Both the position numbers and the translations under genes were made by a program. This document shows, piece after piece, positions 17,640-26,990 of a stretch of DNA of 36,587 nucleotides. The stretch comes from Aquihabitans sp. GTDB lineage: Bacteria; Actinomycetota; Acidimicrobiia; Acidimicrobiales; Iamiaceae. The notes beneath the pieces are model-generated. The model made no database searches. It was not told the origin of the DNA and worked only from the letters and a program-made list of their open reading frames with translations. Position 1 is the first letter of the stretch. Each line of letters starts with the position of its first letter. Where the stretch lies: NCBI GenBank assembly GCA_025353965.1, contig JANXNS010000185.1, forward strand, positions 1 to 36,587, given 5' to 3'.

Positions 17640-19712
17640 ATGGATCGCAAGGCTCTCGACGACGAGGCCGACCACTTCGATGTCGAAGATGACGCCCTCT
17701 CCTGGTTTCGTGGAACAACCAACTTCCGCCTCCGCATAGACCGCGAGGGCATTGTCCGCGGAGGAACCCTCAACGTCGGCGAGGTCCTTGGGTGCGACCT
17801 CACTGCGCTTCTGGGAAGGAAACTCACCAATCTGGTTCATCCCGAGGATCTACCCGCCGCCCGGGAGGCGTGGATTCGGATCACGACTACCGCGGAGGAG
17901 ACAGCCCCGATCCGAGCGCGCCTGGCGCTGTCCGCCGGTGGTTGGCGTTGGTTCGAGGTCACCAGCTGGAACATGCTCGCCGTCCCCCGCCATGGCGTCG
18001 TGATCGGCGAGTTTCGCGACGTCCAGGCGCAGGTCGACGCCGAAGAAGACCAGGCCTCAACCGCTCAAGCCCACCAACGCCTCATGAAGATCTTCGACGA
18101 GATCGAGGACTTGGTGATGGTTGGTCGCCTCGACCATGGCCTCACGTACCTGAACCACGCCGCCCAACTGGTCGTCAGGGACCCGAACATCGGAACGCAG
18201 CCCGAGAGCCAGCTCGCCTCAGAACTGCGATCCTTTGCTCTCCGGGTGATCGAGCCCACCATCCGCCGACTCGAGCGGTGGACCGGGGACCTCGAAATTC
18301 ACGTTGACGGCAAGCCCCGGATCATGGCCACGACCATCACGCCCGTAGCCGAAGGCGGGCCGGACGACATCTACTACGGCGTGATCATGCACGACGTCAC
18401 CGCGGACCGATCGCACACCAGATCTATGGCTCAGCAGGCCCGGCGCGACCCCCTCACCGGCCTTCCGAACCGGCTTGCCCTGATGGAGCATCTCGACGCC
18501 TGCCGGACATCGGGATCACCCACGGCCACGGTCTCGGTGTTCTTCATCGATCTCGACAACCTCAAGATCGTCAACGACGGCCTAGGCCACAGCGCTGGCG
18601 ATCGGCTACTTCGGGCGGTCGGAACGCAGCTCGTGGCCCAGACAGCAGCCTTGGTGGCACGCTTCGGGGGCGACGAGTTCGTGGTCGTCCACGAAGGCCT
18701 GACCGCAGCGGAATCCGCCGCCGCCGCTGAGGAGCTCCTTGACGCTGTACGCCGCGTGCAAGTCCTGGGGATCGCCAACCACATAAGCGCCAGCATCGGC
18801 GTCGCTGGCTACCAGCGTTCCGAGTTGGATCCCGAGCGGGTCATTCGTGATGCCGACGCGGCCATGTACGTGGCCAAGCGGGGCGGGCGCGACCGCGTTG
18901 CCGTGTTCGATCGGACCATGCGCGCCGTGGTGAGTCGTCGGTTCTTCCTCGAATCTGCGCTCCGAGACGGACTGGCCGAGGAAGCACTGGCCATTCATCT
19001 TCAGCCGATCTTTGCGCTCAACGAAGGTGACGTTCTGAGCGGCTTCGAGGCATTGGCGCGATGGCCGGTTGCCTCGCCCAGCGAGTTCATTCCCATAGCG
19101 GAAGACTCTGGGCTGATCGTGCCCCTTGGCCGTTGGGCCGTTGACCAAGCCTTGGGCGCGCTCGCCCAATTGGTGGCGATTTCACCCGAGCTGGCCGAAC
19201 TGCGAATGGGCGTCAACGTGTCGGCTCATCAGCTCCTGGAGCGGGGCTTCATTGACATGATTTTGGGGACCCTGGATCACCATGGCGTGCTGGCCGCGAA
19301 CCTCGTCCTCGAACTCACTGAGTCTGTCCTGATCGACCCCCGCGACGATGTCGACCTGGTTCTGATGGGCCTGGCCGATGCGGGAGTGTCGCTCGCCCTC
19401 GACGACTTCGGCAGCGGCTACTCCTCGCTTGGCTACCTCCGCCGGTACCCGATCGACGTGTTGAAACTCGACACCTCCTACACCCAGGCACTCCTCCACG
19501 ACCCGGGAACCCGAATCATCGCGGAGGGCATCGTGACCATGGCCAACCGCCTGGGGTTGCGGGTGGTGGCCGAGGGCATCGAGACGGCGGAGCAACTCGA
19601 GGTAGTGCGCGAACTTGGGATCGATTGGGCCCAGGGATTTCTGCTCGGGCGCCCAGCGCCCATTGCCGAAATCGTGGCCGGCCTTGCCGTCGATGCGTGT
19701 CTGGCCGACTGA
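17640..19712 (+). CDS. PAS-GGDEF-EAL cyclic-di-GMP signalling protein
   Basis: PAS-like N-terminus; ARFGGDEFVVVHEG (GGDEF intact); GFEALARW, LELTES, LDDFGSGYSSLGYLRRYPIDVLKLD, VVAEGIET, QGFLLGRP (EAL residues intact). Confidence 0.95.
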   Translation: MDRKALDDEADHFDVEDDALSWFRGTTNFRLRIDREGIVRGGTLNVGEVLGCDLTALLGRKLTNLVHPEDLPAAREAWIRITTTAEETAPIRARLALSAGGWRWFEVTSWNMLAVPRHGVVIGEFRDVQAQVDAEEDQASTAQAHQRLMKIFDEIEDLVMVGRLDHGLTYLNHAAQLVVRDPNIGTQPESQLASELRSFALRVIEPTIRRLERWTGDLEIHVDGKPRIMATTITPVAEGGPDDIYYGVIMHDVTADRSHTRSMAQQARRDPLTGLPNRLALMEHLDACRTSGSPTATVSVFFIDLDNLKIVNDGLGHSAGDRLLRAVGTQLVAQTAALVARFGGDEFVVVHEGLTAAESAAAAEELLDAVRRVQVLGIANHISASIGVAGYQRSELDPERVIRDADAAMYVAKRGGRDRVAVFDRTMRAVVSRRFFLESALRDGLAEEALAIHLQPIFALNEGDVLSGFEALARWPVASPSEFIPIAEDSGLIVPLGRWAVDQALGALAQLVAISPELAELRMGVNVSAHQLLERGFIDMILGTLDHHGVLAANLVLELTESVLIDPRDDVDLVLMGLADAGVSLALDDFGSGYSSLGYLRRYPIDVLKLDTSYTQALLHDPGTRIIAEGIVTMANRLGLRVVAEGIETAEQLEVVRELGIDWAQGFLLGRPAPIAEIVAGLAVDACLAD

Positions 19713-19725
19713 CGGGGCGCTCGTA

Positions 19726-21810
19726 TCAGCGCCTGCGGGTGATCTCCACCACGGAGGCAACCGGGGGCTCGCCGACCGGCCACACCAGGATTTGGCCGAC
19801 AAGCGCAACCTTGCCGGCGGCCGGACCATCGGTGGGTCCGGGCGTTCGGTCCCGAGCGTCGTAGGCCTTCCCGCCATCCAACCAAGGCAGGGCGAAGGCG
19901 GGGGTGGTTCCGTCGTCGCCGGGTAGGCGGAAGGCAAACACCACCGCCCGCTCCCCGTCGGGCGACACGTAGGCCACCGCCCCTCTAGTGGTGCCGATCG
20001 GCGAGACCAGCCGGTGGAGGTCGCCCTGCTGAACCAGATCTCGGAGGTCGGCGTAGGTGACAGCCGCCGAGCGGCAGGTCTCCCATTCCTCGGCAGTCAA
20101 CGCGGTGAGGTCGAGGTCGAACCCGAACCGCCCACTCATCGCCACCGCGCAGCCAAAGGCCAGCGGCCGGTTACCCCAACGAGTCACGTGGGCCGCCAAG
20201 ACAGAGGCCGGAAGCAGGTGAGACGCGCCCCATTGGATGCGCACCCGATCGACGGGATCAGTGTTGTCCGACGTCCAGACCTCGTGGAACCACCGGAGGG
20301 TTCCGAGGTCTGAGCGGCCGCCACCCGAAGCGCACAGCATGAGCTCCACCGTGGGGTGCTTGCGGGCCACCTCGGCCATGAGGTCCCAAGTTGCGAGGAC
20401 CCGGTCCATGGCCAGATGGGACTGACGATGGGGAGCCAACGACGTTGAGCCGGGCTCGGTGATGTCTCGGTTGGCATCCCACTTGAGATAGGAGATGCGG
20501 GGGTGGTCCTGCAGGACCTTGTCGATTACCCCGACCACGAACGTCCGAACCTCTGGCTGGAGCACGTCGAGCACGAGCTGATTGCGTTCCTGACGGCGTT
20601 CCCGCCCGGGTTCCGAGATCACCCAGTCGGGGTGCGCCTCGTAAAGCGCGGACTTCGGGTTCACCATTTCTGGCTCGACCCAAAGGCCGAAACGCAGCCC
20701 GCGCTCAATGGTGTGGTCGATGATCGGCCCGAGACCATCGGGCAGCTTGACTCGATCAACCTCCCAATCGCCGAGGCCGGTGGTGTCGTCATTTCGGGGG
20801 TAGGCGGTCCCAAACCAGCCGTCGTCCAACAAGAACAGTTCTGCGCCGAGGTCCGCCGCCCGGTCCACCTGCGTGCTCAGCACCGCTGGGTCCAGCGCAA
20901 AGAAGATCGCTTCCCAGGTGTTGGCCACCGTCGCCCGGATCTCGGTTCCATCCCGGATCACTTGCTCCCGAGCAAAGCGATGCAGCGCCCGGCTGGCAGG
21001 GCCGATCCCAGCATCGGAACACACCCAACGGGCAACAGGCGATACAAACCGCTCGCCGGGGGCCAAGACTCGCTCCGCACCCCGACCCTGATGGCCAGCA
21101 ATGAGGCGAACATGACCATGGAGGAAGGTCTCGGCATCGAAGCGGATATCGCCGCCCCACTCCACCGAGCACACGCCCACCTCTCCACTGGTCTCGGTGG
21201 CCGGGCCATCGGTGGCCACCACTACCACGGGAGGACGGTAGAGAGACGGCCGCGTCCCGCCCGCAGACGCCACCGTCTTGGTGCCGGCCGTGAGCAACTC
21301 GGTGGTCTCGGTCCACTCTCCCGCCCAGCCACCACCCCAGTGCGTGAGGTGGGGCGCGGTCCCGGCAAAGGCAGGCGCGGTGGCGGCCGCCCGATGGAGG
21401 GTGATCTCAGCGTCGGCATCATTTGTCACCTCAATCCACTGCTCCAGGAGGTGATACGCAGGCCAGGTTCGAAAGCACAGCGATACCGAAAGCGGAGCAA
21501 CCCGCTCCACCATGTTTACGCGGACCACTTGGCCCGCCGCGTGGGCGTCGGTGGAAAGACCCTCGAACCTGAGTCGGGTCGAGAGTTCCCCGTGGGCCTG
21601 GGTCACGCGCAACGCAGGCTCCCGCAAAGGCTCCTCACCAAACGTGGGGTAGGCCAAGGGGTAAAGGACAACCGGCAACACCGGGCGCCGGTCCGCCATC
21701 CCGGGACCGAAGGCCACCTGATGAAGCCGTCCATCGTCGCCCACGGCCAACACCAACCCGGTCTGGCCCGCTTCGATGACGATACGTGGTGCAGTGGTGT
21801 CGTCAGCCAT
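19726..21810 (-). CDS. GH36 alpha-galactosidase
   Basis: LFLLDDGWFG, GLRFGLWVEPEMVNP, YLKWDANRDIT (nucleophile Asp), SDNTDPVDR (acid/base Asp). Start set at MADDTTAPRIV (21810). Confidence 0.93.
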   Translation of the reverse strand: MADDTTAPRIVIEAGQTGLVLAVGDDGRLHQVAFGPGMADRRPVLPVVLYPLAYPTFGEEPLREPALRVTQAHGELSTRLRFEGLSTDAHAAGQVVRVNMVERVAPLSVSLCFRTWPAYHLLEQWIEVTNDADAEITLHRAAATAPAFAGTAPHLTHWGGGWAGEWTETTELLTAGTKTVASAGGTRPSLYRPPVVVVATDGPATETSGEVGVCSVEWGGDIRFDAETFLHGHVRLIAGHQGRGAERVLAPGERFVSPVARWVCSDAGIGPASRALHRFAREQVIRDGTEIRATVANTWEAIFFALDPAVLSTQVDRAADLGAELFLLDDGWFGTAYPRNDDTTGLGDWEVDRVKLPDGLGPIIDHTIERGLRFGLWVEPEMVNPKSALYEAHPDWVISEPGRERRQERNQLVLDVLQPEVRTFVVGVIDKVLQDHPRISYLKWDANRDITEPGSTSLAPHRQSHLAMDRVLATWDLMAEVARKHPTVELMLCASGGGRSDLGTLRWFHEVWTSDNTDPVDRVRIQWGASHLLPASVLAAHVTRWGNRPLAFGCAVAMSGRFGFDLDLTALTAEEWETCRSAAVTYADLRDLVQQGDLHRLVSPIGTTRGAVAYVSPDGERAVVFAFRLPGDDGTTPAFALPWLDGGKAYDARDRTPGPTDGPAAGKVALVGQILVWPVGEPPVASVVEITRRR

Positions 21811-21919
21811 GGCGCCGGAGGCTACGCGAGTGCACCAACAGACGTGACAGCTGTCTCCTGAGGCCTGTTCTCGCACCATTCTGCGTTGCATCTGACCAAC
21901 CAAAGCCCATAGTGATGGG

Positions 21920-22231
21920 ATGGATCCGGGCAAGGAAGGTGTCGTCGTACAAATCGATACTGTCGCGGCCTTTCGCTCCCTTCCCGCTGCCATTCGGGGG
22001 TTCCTGCGGGCCTGGGTCATCTCGTCGGTCGGCGAGGACACCTGGGAACGGACGGTGAGCCTGACGATCGGGCAGGACGGAGCCATCACCATCTCGCGCT
22101 ACGCGGTGGACGAAGACGGCTACGTCCTCGACCCAACTACCCGGCTCGCCCTCCAGGAGCAGGTGACCTTCCAGGCCGCGGCGCCGTTCCCTATCCACAT
22201 CATCGGGCCGATCGGTGTCCCTCGGGGCTGA
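21920..22231 (+). CDS. Small hypothetical protein (103 aa)
   Basis: Open frame in the gap between two genes, GC-rich third positions by eye, stop abuts the stop of the convergent monooxygenase; no family recognised. Confidence 0.5.
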   Translation: MDPGKEGVVVQIDTVAAFRSLPAAIRGFLRAWVISSVGEDTWERTVSLTIGQDGAITISRYAVDEDGYVLDPTTRLALQEQVTFQAAAPFPIHIIGPIGVPRG

Positions 22232-24052
22232 CTACCTGGGCGGGCAGAACTCCAGGCCTTCGAACTCGCCTGAGTTGCGCCACTGATCGATGTACTCGAA
22301 ATAGCCAATGGGACCCCGGGGATCCCCGCTGGCGTTGAGCCGCTCCCGCCGACCAAGTTCCTGGCCTTCGTTGTTGTAATACCCGGGGGTGCAATCCGGG
22401 TTGCCCAAGAACGACTGCGTGCTAGTGGCCAGACGTTCTACCCAGGCTTGCTCAGCCGTTTCGGTTGCCTCAACCTCCGCGGCTCCCACGTCCAGGGCGT
22501 GGGCCACGATCATGGCAATGGTCTGGCCGGCCTCGGTGAGGTTGTGGGTGATGTTCGAGATCAGGTTGGCCCCCTGATTGGGGCCCACGATGAACAGGTT
22601 GGGAAACCCCTGCACGTGGATGCCGTGCAGCGTTTGCATGCCGTCGGCCCAGTGATCCGAGAGGCTGAGCCCGTTGCGCCCCACGGTCTCAAAGCCGCTT
22701 CGCCGGGCGTAGTCCGTGCCGACCTCAAAGCCGGACGCAAAGATCAGGCAGTCCAACTCATAGTGCACCCCGCCCACCCAGACACCCGTCTCGTCGATTC
22801 GCTCAACACCCTTGCCATCGGTATCAACGAGATGGGCGCCAGGCTCGTTGTAGGCCTGGAGGTACTCGTCGTGGAAGCACGGCCGTTTGCACAGCTGCCG
22901 GTACCAGGGCTTGAGGCCCTCGGCCGTTTCGGGGTCCGCCACGATGGCATCGACCCGAGCGCGAATCTCCGTCATCTTCTCGTCGTCGCTCTCAGAAAAC
23001 GCCCGCTCGACGGTCTCCGGCGTGTACTCCGCTCCCGCGGTGACCTCGGCGACCACCCGGTCGCGAATGCGCTGGGAGATATCGGTCCAGCCGTCCTTCA
23101 CCAGGTCTTCGTCCGCGAACCCACCGGTCTGCAGAATCGCAAAATTTTCGAGCCACTTCTTCTGCCAGCCTGCCTCCAGCGTGGCAAACCAGTCCGGCTC
23201 GATCGGGTGGTTGTTTCGGATGTCGATCGAAGATGGAGTCCGCTGGAAGACGAATAGTTCTTGGGCGGCCCGAGCAAGGTGTGGGATGCATTGCACCGAC
23301 GTTGCCCCCGTCCCGATGATCCCCACGCGCTTGTCTGCCAACTTCTCCAGCGGCGCCCCGGCCGGGGAACCACCGGTGTAGTCGTAATCCCACCGACTGG
23401 TGTGGAAACTGTGACCGGCGAAGGTCTCGATACCGGCAATGCCGGGAAGCTTGGGACGGTGAAGGGGACCAGTGCCCATGGCCACGAACTGGGCCCGTAT
23501 TTCGTCGCCCCGATTGGTTCCGATGATCCAGCGCGAGGTGACGTGGTCCCAATGCAGGCTGGTGACCTCGGTGGAGAAGAGTGCGTTGTCGTAGAGGCCA
23601 AACGTGGTGGCGATCCGCTTTGCGTGAGCAAAAATCTCCGGCGCCAGCGTGTACTTCTGCGATGGCATATGCCCGGTCTCTTCCAGCAAGGGCAGGTAAA
23701 TCATGGCCGCGGTATCGCATTGCGCACCGGGGTACCGATTCCAGTACCAGGCCCCGCCCACATCACCGCCGCCTTCGATGATCCGCACATCGGTTACGCC
23801 GGCCTGCTTCAAATGGGCACCGGTCACCAGCCCGGCGAAACCACCGCCGATCAAGGCAACGGTCACCTCGTCGGTCAGCGGTTCACGTTCCACCCGCTCT
23901 CCGTAAGGATCGTCAAGAAAATGGGCGAACCGCCCCGAGGGCTGGATGTACTGATCATTGCCATCCGAGCGGATTCGTTTATCGCGCTCGGCGCGGTACT
24001 TGGCTCGCAAGGCATCATTTCCTGCGGCTGTCGTGGCATCGCGATCAGTCAT
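22232..24052 (-). CDS. Flavin-containing (Baeyer-Villiger-type) monooxygenase
   Basis: GGGFAGLVTGAHLKQAGVTDVRIIEGGGDVGGAWYWNRYPGAQCD; BVMO fingerprint FAGHSFHTSRW (FxGxxxHxxxW); VGIIGTGATSVQCIP second Rossmann motif. Confidence 0.94.
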   Translation of the reverse strand: MTDRDATTAAGNDALRAKYRAERDKRIRSDGNDQYIQPSGRFAHFLDDPYGERVEREPLTDEVTVALIGGGFAGLVTGAHLKQAGVTDVRIIEGGGDVGGAWYWNRYPGAQCDTAAMIYLPLLEETGHMPSQKYTLAPEIFAHAKRIATTFGLYDNALFSTEVTSLHWDHVTSRWIIGTNRGDEIRAQFVAMGTGPLHRPKLPGIAGIETFAGHSFHTSRWDYDYTGGSPAGAPLEKLADKRVGIIGTGATSVQCIPHLARAAQELFVFQRTPSSIDIRNNHPIEPDWFATLEAGWQKKWLENFAILQTGGFADEDLVKDGWTDISQRIRDRVVAEVTAGAEYTPETVERAFSESDDEKMTEIRARVDAIVADPETAEGLKPWYRQLCKRPCFHDEYLQAYNEPGAHLVDTDGKGVERIDETGVWVGGVHYELDCLIFASGFEVGTDYARRSGFETVGRNGLSLSDHWADGMQTLHGIHVQGFPNLFIVGPNQGANLISNITHNLTEAGQTIAMIVAHALDVGAAEVEATETAEQAWVERLATSTQSFLGNPDCTPGYYNNEGQELGRRERLNASGDPRGPIGYFEYIDQWRNSGEFEGLEFCPPR

Positions 24053-24110
24053 AGCGGTGACCGTAACCTCGGCGTCGCCCGGCCCATGAAATCAAACGAG
24101 GAGCTTTCCC

Positions 24111-24959
24111 GTGCAGAAATTTTCTGGCAAGGTTGCCGTGATCACCGGAGCGGGCAGCGGCATTGGGTTGGCCATTGCCTCCGCCCTTTCGGCTGAAGGC
24201 ATGCGGGTGTGTCTTGCCGACGTGGACGACGTGGCGCTGGCGCAAGCCAAGGCAACGCTGGTGGCCAGTGGTACACCACCGGCCGACGTCATCACCCGGC
24301 AAACCGATGTGCGCGTGGAGGCAGACGTCGACGGCCTGGCCGATCGGATCTTCACCCAGTGGGGCCAGGTGGACGTGTTGGTGAATAACGCGGGCGTCTT
24401 CGTCGGTGGCCTGCTCTGGGAACGGCCCGCCGCCGATCTCGAGTTTGTGCTGGGTGTCAACGTTTGGGGGATCCTCCATGGGATCCGCGCCTTCGTACCC
24501 CGCATGATCGCCCAGGGCGGGGAAGGCCACATCGTCAACACCTGCTCGGTTGCCGGCCATCTCGGCTCGCCATTTTCCGGCCCGTACGGCATCTCCAAGT
24601 TCGCCGCTCTGGCGGCAACCGAAAGCCTCGCCTTAGACCTGGCGGCGACCGGTTCCACCCTCAAAGTGACCGCGCTCTGCCCCGGCATGGTGGACACCAA
24701 TCTGGCCAACGGGTCCGTGGCCGCCCGGCCCGATGCACTGGCCACCGATGCCACCGAAGACCGCACCTTCGCCCACGAGATGCTCACCCAATTCCTGACC
24801 GAAGGCATCGCTCCCGCCGTGGTCGCCAACCTGGTGGTGAGCGCCATCCGGGCCGAAGAATTTCTCGTGCTCACCCACGAGCACCACCGGGCCCTCATCA
24901 CCAACCGGGCCGAAGAACTCATCAACGGAGCACTCCCCACCCCGGCAGATTTCCGCTGA
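24111..24959 (+). CDS. Short-chain dehydrogenase/reductase
   Basis: VITGAGSGIGLAIA (TGxxxGIG), VLVNNAG, YGISK; GTG start preceded by GAGGAG. Confidence 0.94.
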   Translation: MQKFSGKVAVITGAGSGIGLAIASALSAEGMRVCLADVDDVALAQAKATLVASGTPPADVITRQTDVRVEADVDGLADRIFTQWGQVDVLVNNAGVFVGGLLWERPAADLEFVLGVNVWGILHGIRAFVPRMIAQGGEGHIVNTCSVAGHLGSPFSGPYGISKFAALAATESLALDLAATGSTLKVTALCPGMVDTNLANGSVAARPDALATDATEDRTFAHEMLTQFLTEGIAPAVVANLVVSAIRAEEFLVLTHEHHRALITNRAEELINGALPTPADFR

Positions 24960-24977
24960 ACCCGCAGCCCCGCTGAC

Positions 24978-26465
24978 TTAGCCCTGGCAACCAGTCCCCG
25001 GCAACGCGGAGACGTGGTCCACCGCGATGGCCGTGATGGGCACGAGCGGCGTACCCGCGTGTTCGATTCCGGGAAGGGCAACACAGATACCCGCGGCCGT
25101 CGCCTCGAAGGCCAGCGCCTCACCCGCCGCGTCGGTCACGACCGTCCGAACGGTCGCCAGCATTGGCAGCGTGACCGGAGTTGCCCCCCGCGTGACGTGG
25201 CGATCCACCATGGCCCAGACGCGCTCGCCTCTGGCGGTGAAATGCAGCCCCAACCCTTCTGGGCTGGTGGCCGTTGGAACGACCCATGGCCGATTGCCCA
25301 CCAGGGCCGTACCGTTGGTCCCCATCCAGTCCGCCAACACCGTGAGGCGCCGGAGTTGCTCGTCAGGGATCTGCGCGTCCTCACCGCGTGGGCCCACGTT
25401 CAACAACAGGTTGCCGCCCTTGGCCACCGTGTCCACCAACGAAGCAACCAATTCGTCTGCGTCGAGAAAGTCGCTCTCGGTTGAGCTTCGGTTGTAGCCG
25501 AAGCCCGCGTCCATCCCGCGGGTGACCTCCCACGGCTGAAGATCGATCACCGGCTGGACCGTGAACTCGGGCGTCCGGAACTGGAAAAACTTTGGCTTGG
25601 GCGGAACCAGTCCCTGGCGACGCACCGACTTCTTGGCTATTGATTCAATACCCCGACGCACGCCCGGCACCCGCAACAGCGGCGAGAGGTCCGGCGAAGT
25701 CATCCATCGGTCGTTGACGACACCATCGGGAACCCGCTCGAAGTAGTACGCAAACAGTTCGGCCAACTGCGCGTGGGTGGAGGGCCAGGCAATGTCATTC
25801 CAAAGGACCGAAGGCCGATACCGATCAATCAACTCGCGAACCTGAGCCGTTGCATATTCCACGTAGTCACCACGGGGAATAGCGGCAAGGCCATCGGAGA
25901 AGGTGCCGATCGGCGTGTCGTCGAAGGTCCAGTCGTAACCGCCGGAGTAATACATGCCAAAGCGCATCCCCGTGGCGCGAACCGCCACCGCTAGCTCGCC
26001 CACCAGGTCTCGTTCGCTGTGCCATTTGGCCCGGTGCGGGTTGGTCACGTCGCTGGGCCAGAGGCACCAGCCATCATGATGCTTGGTGACGAGCACCACG
26101 TAGCCCGCGCCGGTTTCGCTGAACCGGGCGGCCCACTCCACCGGGTCCCACTGTCCGGTTCCGGCCACGAAATCTCCCACGAACTCTTCGTAGGGGCGGT
26201 CGCCATAACGGGCAAGATGAAACGCCGAGACGCTGCTCTCGGGGAACCGAAGCGAGTTCTGATACCACTCCGAGTACGGCGTCTCCGAGAGCGGGTTGGG
26301 TGTATCGGACACCAAGAGTTCCTTGATGCCCTGGCTGGTGGGAGCAAAGCCTGGGACCGATGCCGGTACCCAATGAATGAAGATGCCCAGCTTGGCATCG
26401 GCCCACCATGTCGGAACGTTCCCTTTGCGCTTCTTCAAGGATTCACCACCCATGTGGCGAACCAT
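24978..26465 (-). CDS. GH29 alpha-L-fucosidase
   Basis: WWADAKLGIFIHWVPASVPGFAP, YVVLVTKHHDGWCLWPSDVT, SVLWNDIAWP, GGNLLLNVGPRGEDAQIP. Start ambiguous (ATG 26465 or 26453). Confidence 0.93.
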   Translation of the reverse strand: MVRHMGGESLKKRKGNVPTWWADAKLGIFIHWVPASVPGFAPTSQGIKELLVSDTPNPLSETPYSEWYQNSLRFPESSVSAFHLARYGDRPYEEFVGDFVAGTGQWDPVEWAARFSETGAGYVVLVTKHHDGWCLWPSDVTNPHRAKWHSERDLVGELAVAVRATGMRFGMYYSGGYDWTFDDTPIGTFSDGLAAIPRGDYVEYATAQVRELIDRYRPSVLWNDIAWPSTHAQLAELFAYYFERVPDGVVNDRWMTSPDLSPLLRVPGVRRGIESIAKKSVRRQGLVPPKPKFFQFRTPEFTVQPVIDLQPWEVTRGMDAGFGYNRSSTESDFLDADELVASLVDTVAKGGNLLLNVGPRGEDAQIPDEQLRRLTVLADWMGTNGTALVGNRPWVVPTATSPEGLGLHFTARGERVWAMVDRHVTRGATPVTLPMLATVRTVVTDAAGEALAFEATAAGICVALPGIEHAGTPLVPITAIAVDHVSALPGTGCQG

Positions 26466-26875
26466 ACCGACGAAACCTTGTCGCCTTCGGCGTGAGCTGG
26501 TCGAACCGGGCCATCGCCACCGCAATGCCACCCATCTCCTCCCGTATCCCGAGGCCGGTCAGCACCCGATTGCGGAGCTGGAAGGCATCCAACAGGTCGT
26601 GCGGCGTGGCGTACTCCCCGCTCGACATGACCGACTCGTGGTCCAAACCAAAGAGTTCCGCCAACTCGGCCGCCACTACATCGCTCAGCTCCGGAGTTCC
26701 GTCGGTGCGGAACCGGCCCGGGTGCGGGCCATGCCGGGCAACGGCGAAGGCCTCACGCTGCGGCACACCGCCAGGCGGTGTTCGTGTTGGACCCATCGGG
26801 GAATCGGGCCATCTTGCGTCGTACCAGCCTCCGCCCAGGCTTGGCCACGATCGCCACAAAGGCGCTGCGGATCAT
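26443..26875 (-). pseudogene. Frameshifted or mis-split ORF, about 140 aa, family unknown
   Basis: ATG 26875 opens MIRSAFVAIVAKPGRRLVRRKMARFPDGSNTNTAWRCAAA then stops (TGA 26755-26753). The overlapping frame continues ...REAFAVARHGPHPGRFRTDGTPELSDVVAAELAELFGLDHESVMSSGEYATPHDLLDAFQLRNRVLTGLGIREEMGGIAVAMARFDQLT, protein-like with GC-rich wobble. Confidence 0.42.
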
Positions 26876-26990
26876 GCGGTCCCTTTTCCCGTTGCGTCAG
26901 AGGTTATGCCGGTGCGCCGCCGCCCGCAGCGTTAGGTTCCGCCCATCGGGGTGGGATCGGACCTGCCCCCGCCGCGCCTCTGGAGCATGC

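Noticed and set aside
20503-21861. 452-aa plus-strand ORF opposite the alpha-galactosidase
   Set aside because: Shadow ORF of a GC-rich gene; the minus strand carries clear GH36 catalytic motifs and the plus product has no recognisable domain.
23261-24196. 311-aa plus-strand ORF opposite the monooxygenase
   Set aside because: Antisense shadow of the BVMO-type gene; no recognisable domain.
24092-25123. 343-aa minus-strand ORF opposite the SDR
   Set aside because: The plus strand has TGxxxGIG, NNAG and YxxxK; the minus ORF is Ser/Arg/Ala-rich shadow.
19726-26465. Alpha-galactosidase and alpha-fucosidase, with the GHMP kinase at 1.1-2.2 kb, as one glycan-utilisation locus
   Set aside because: The genes are on separate units interrupted by unrelated oxidoreductases, with no adjacent sugar transporter or LacI-type regulator; a functional link is not supported.
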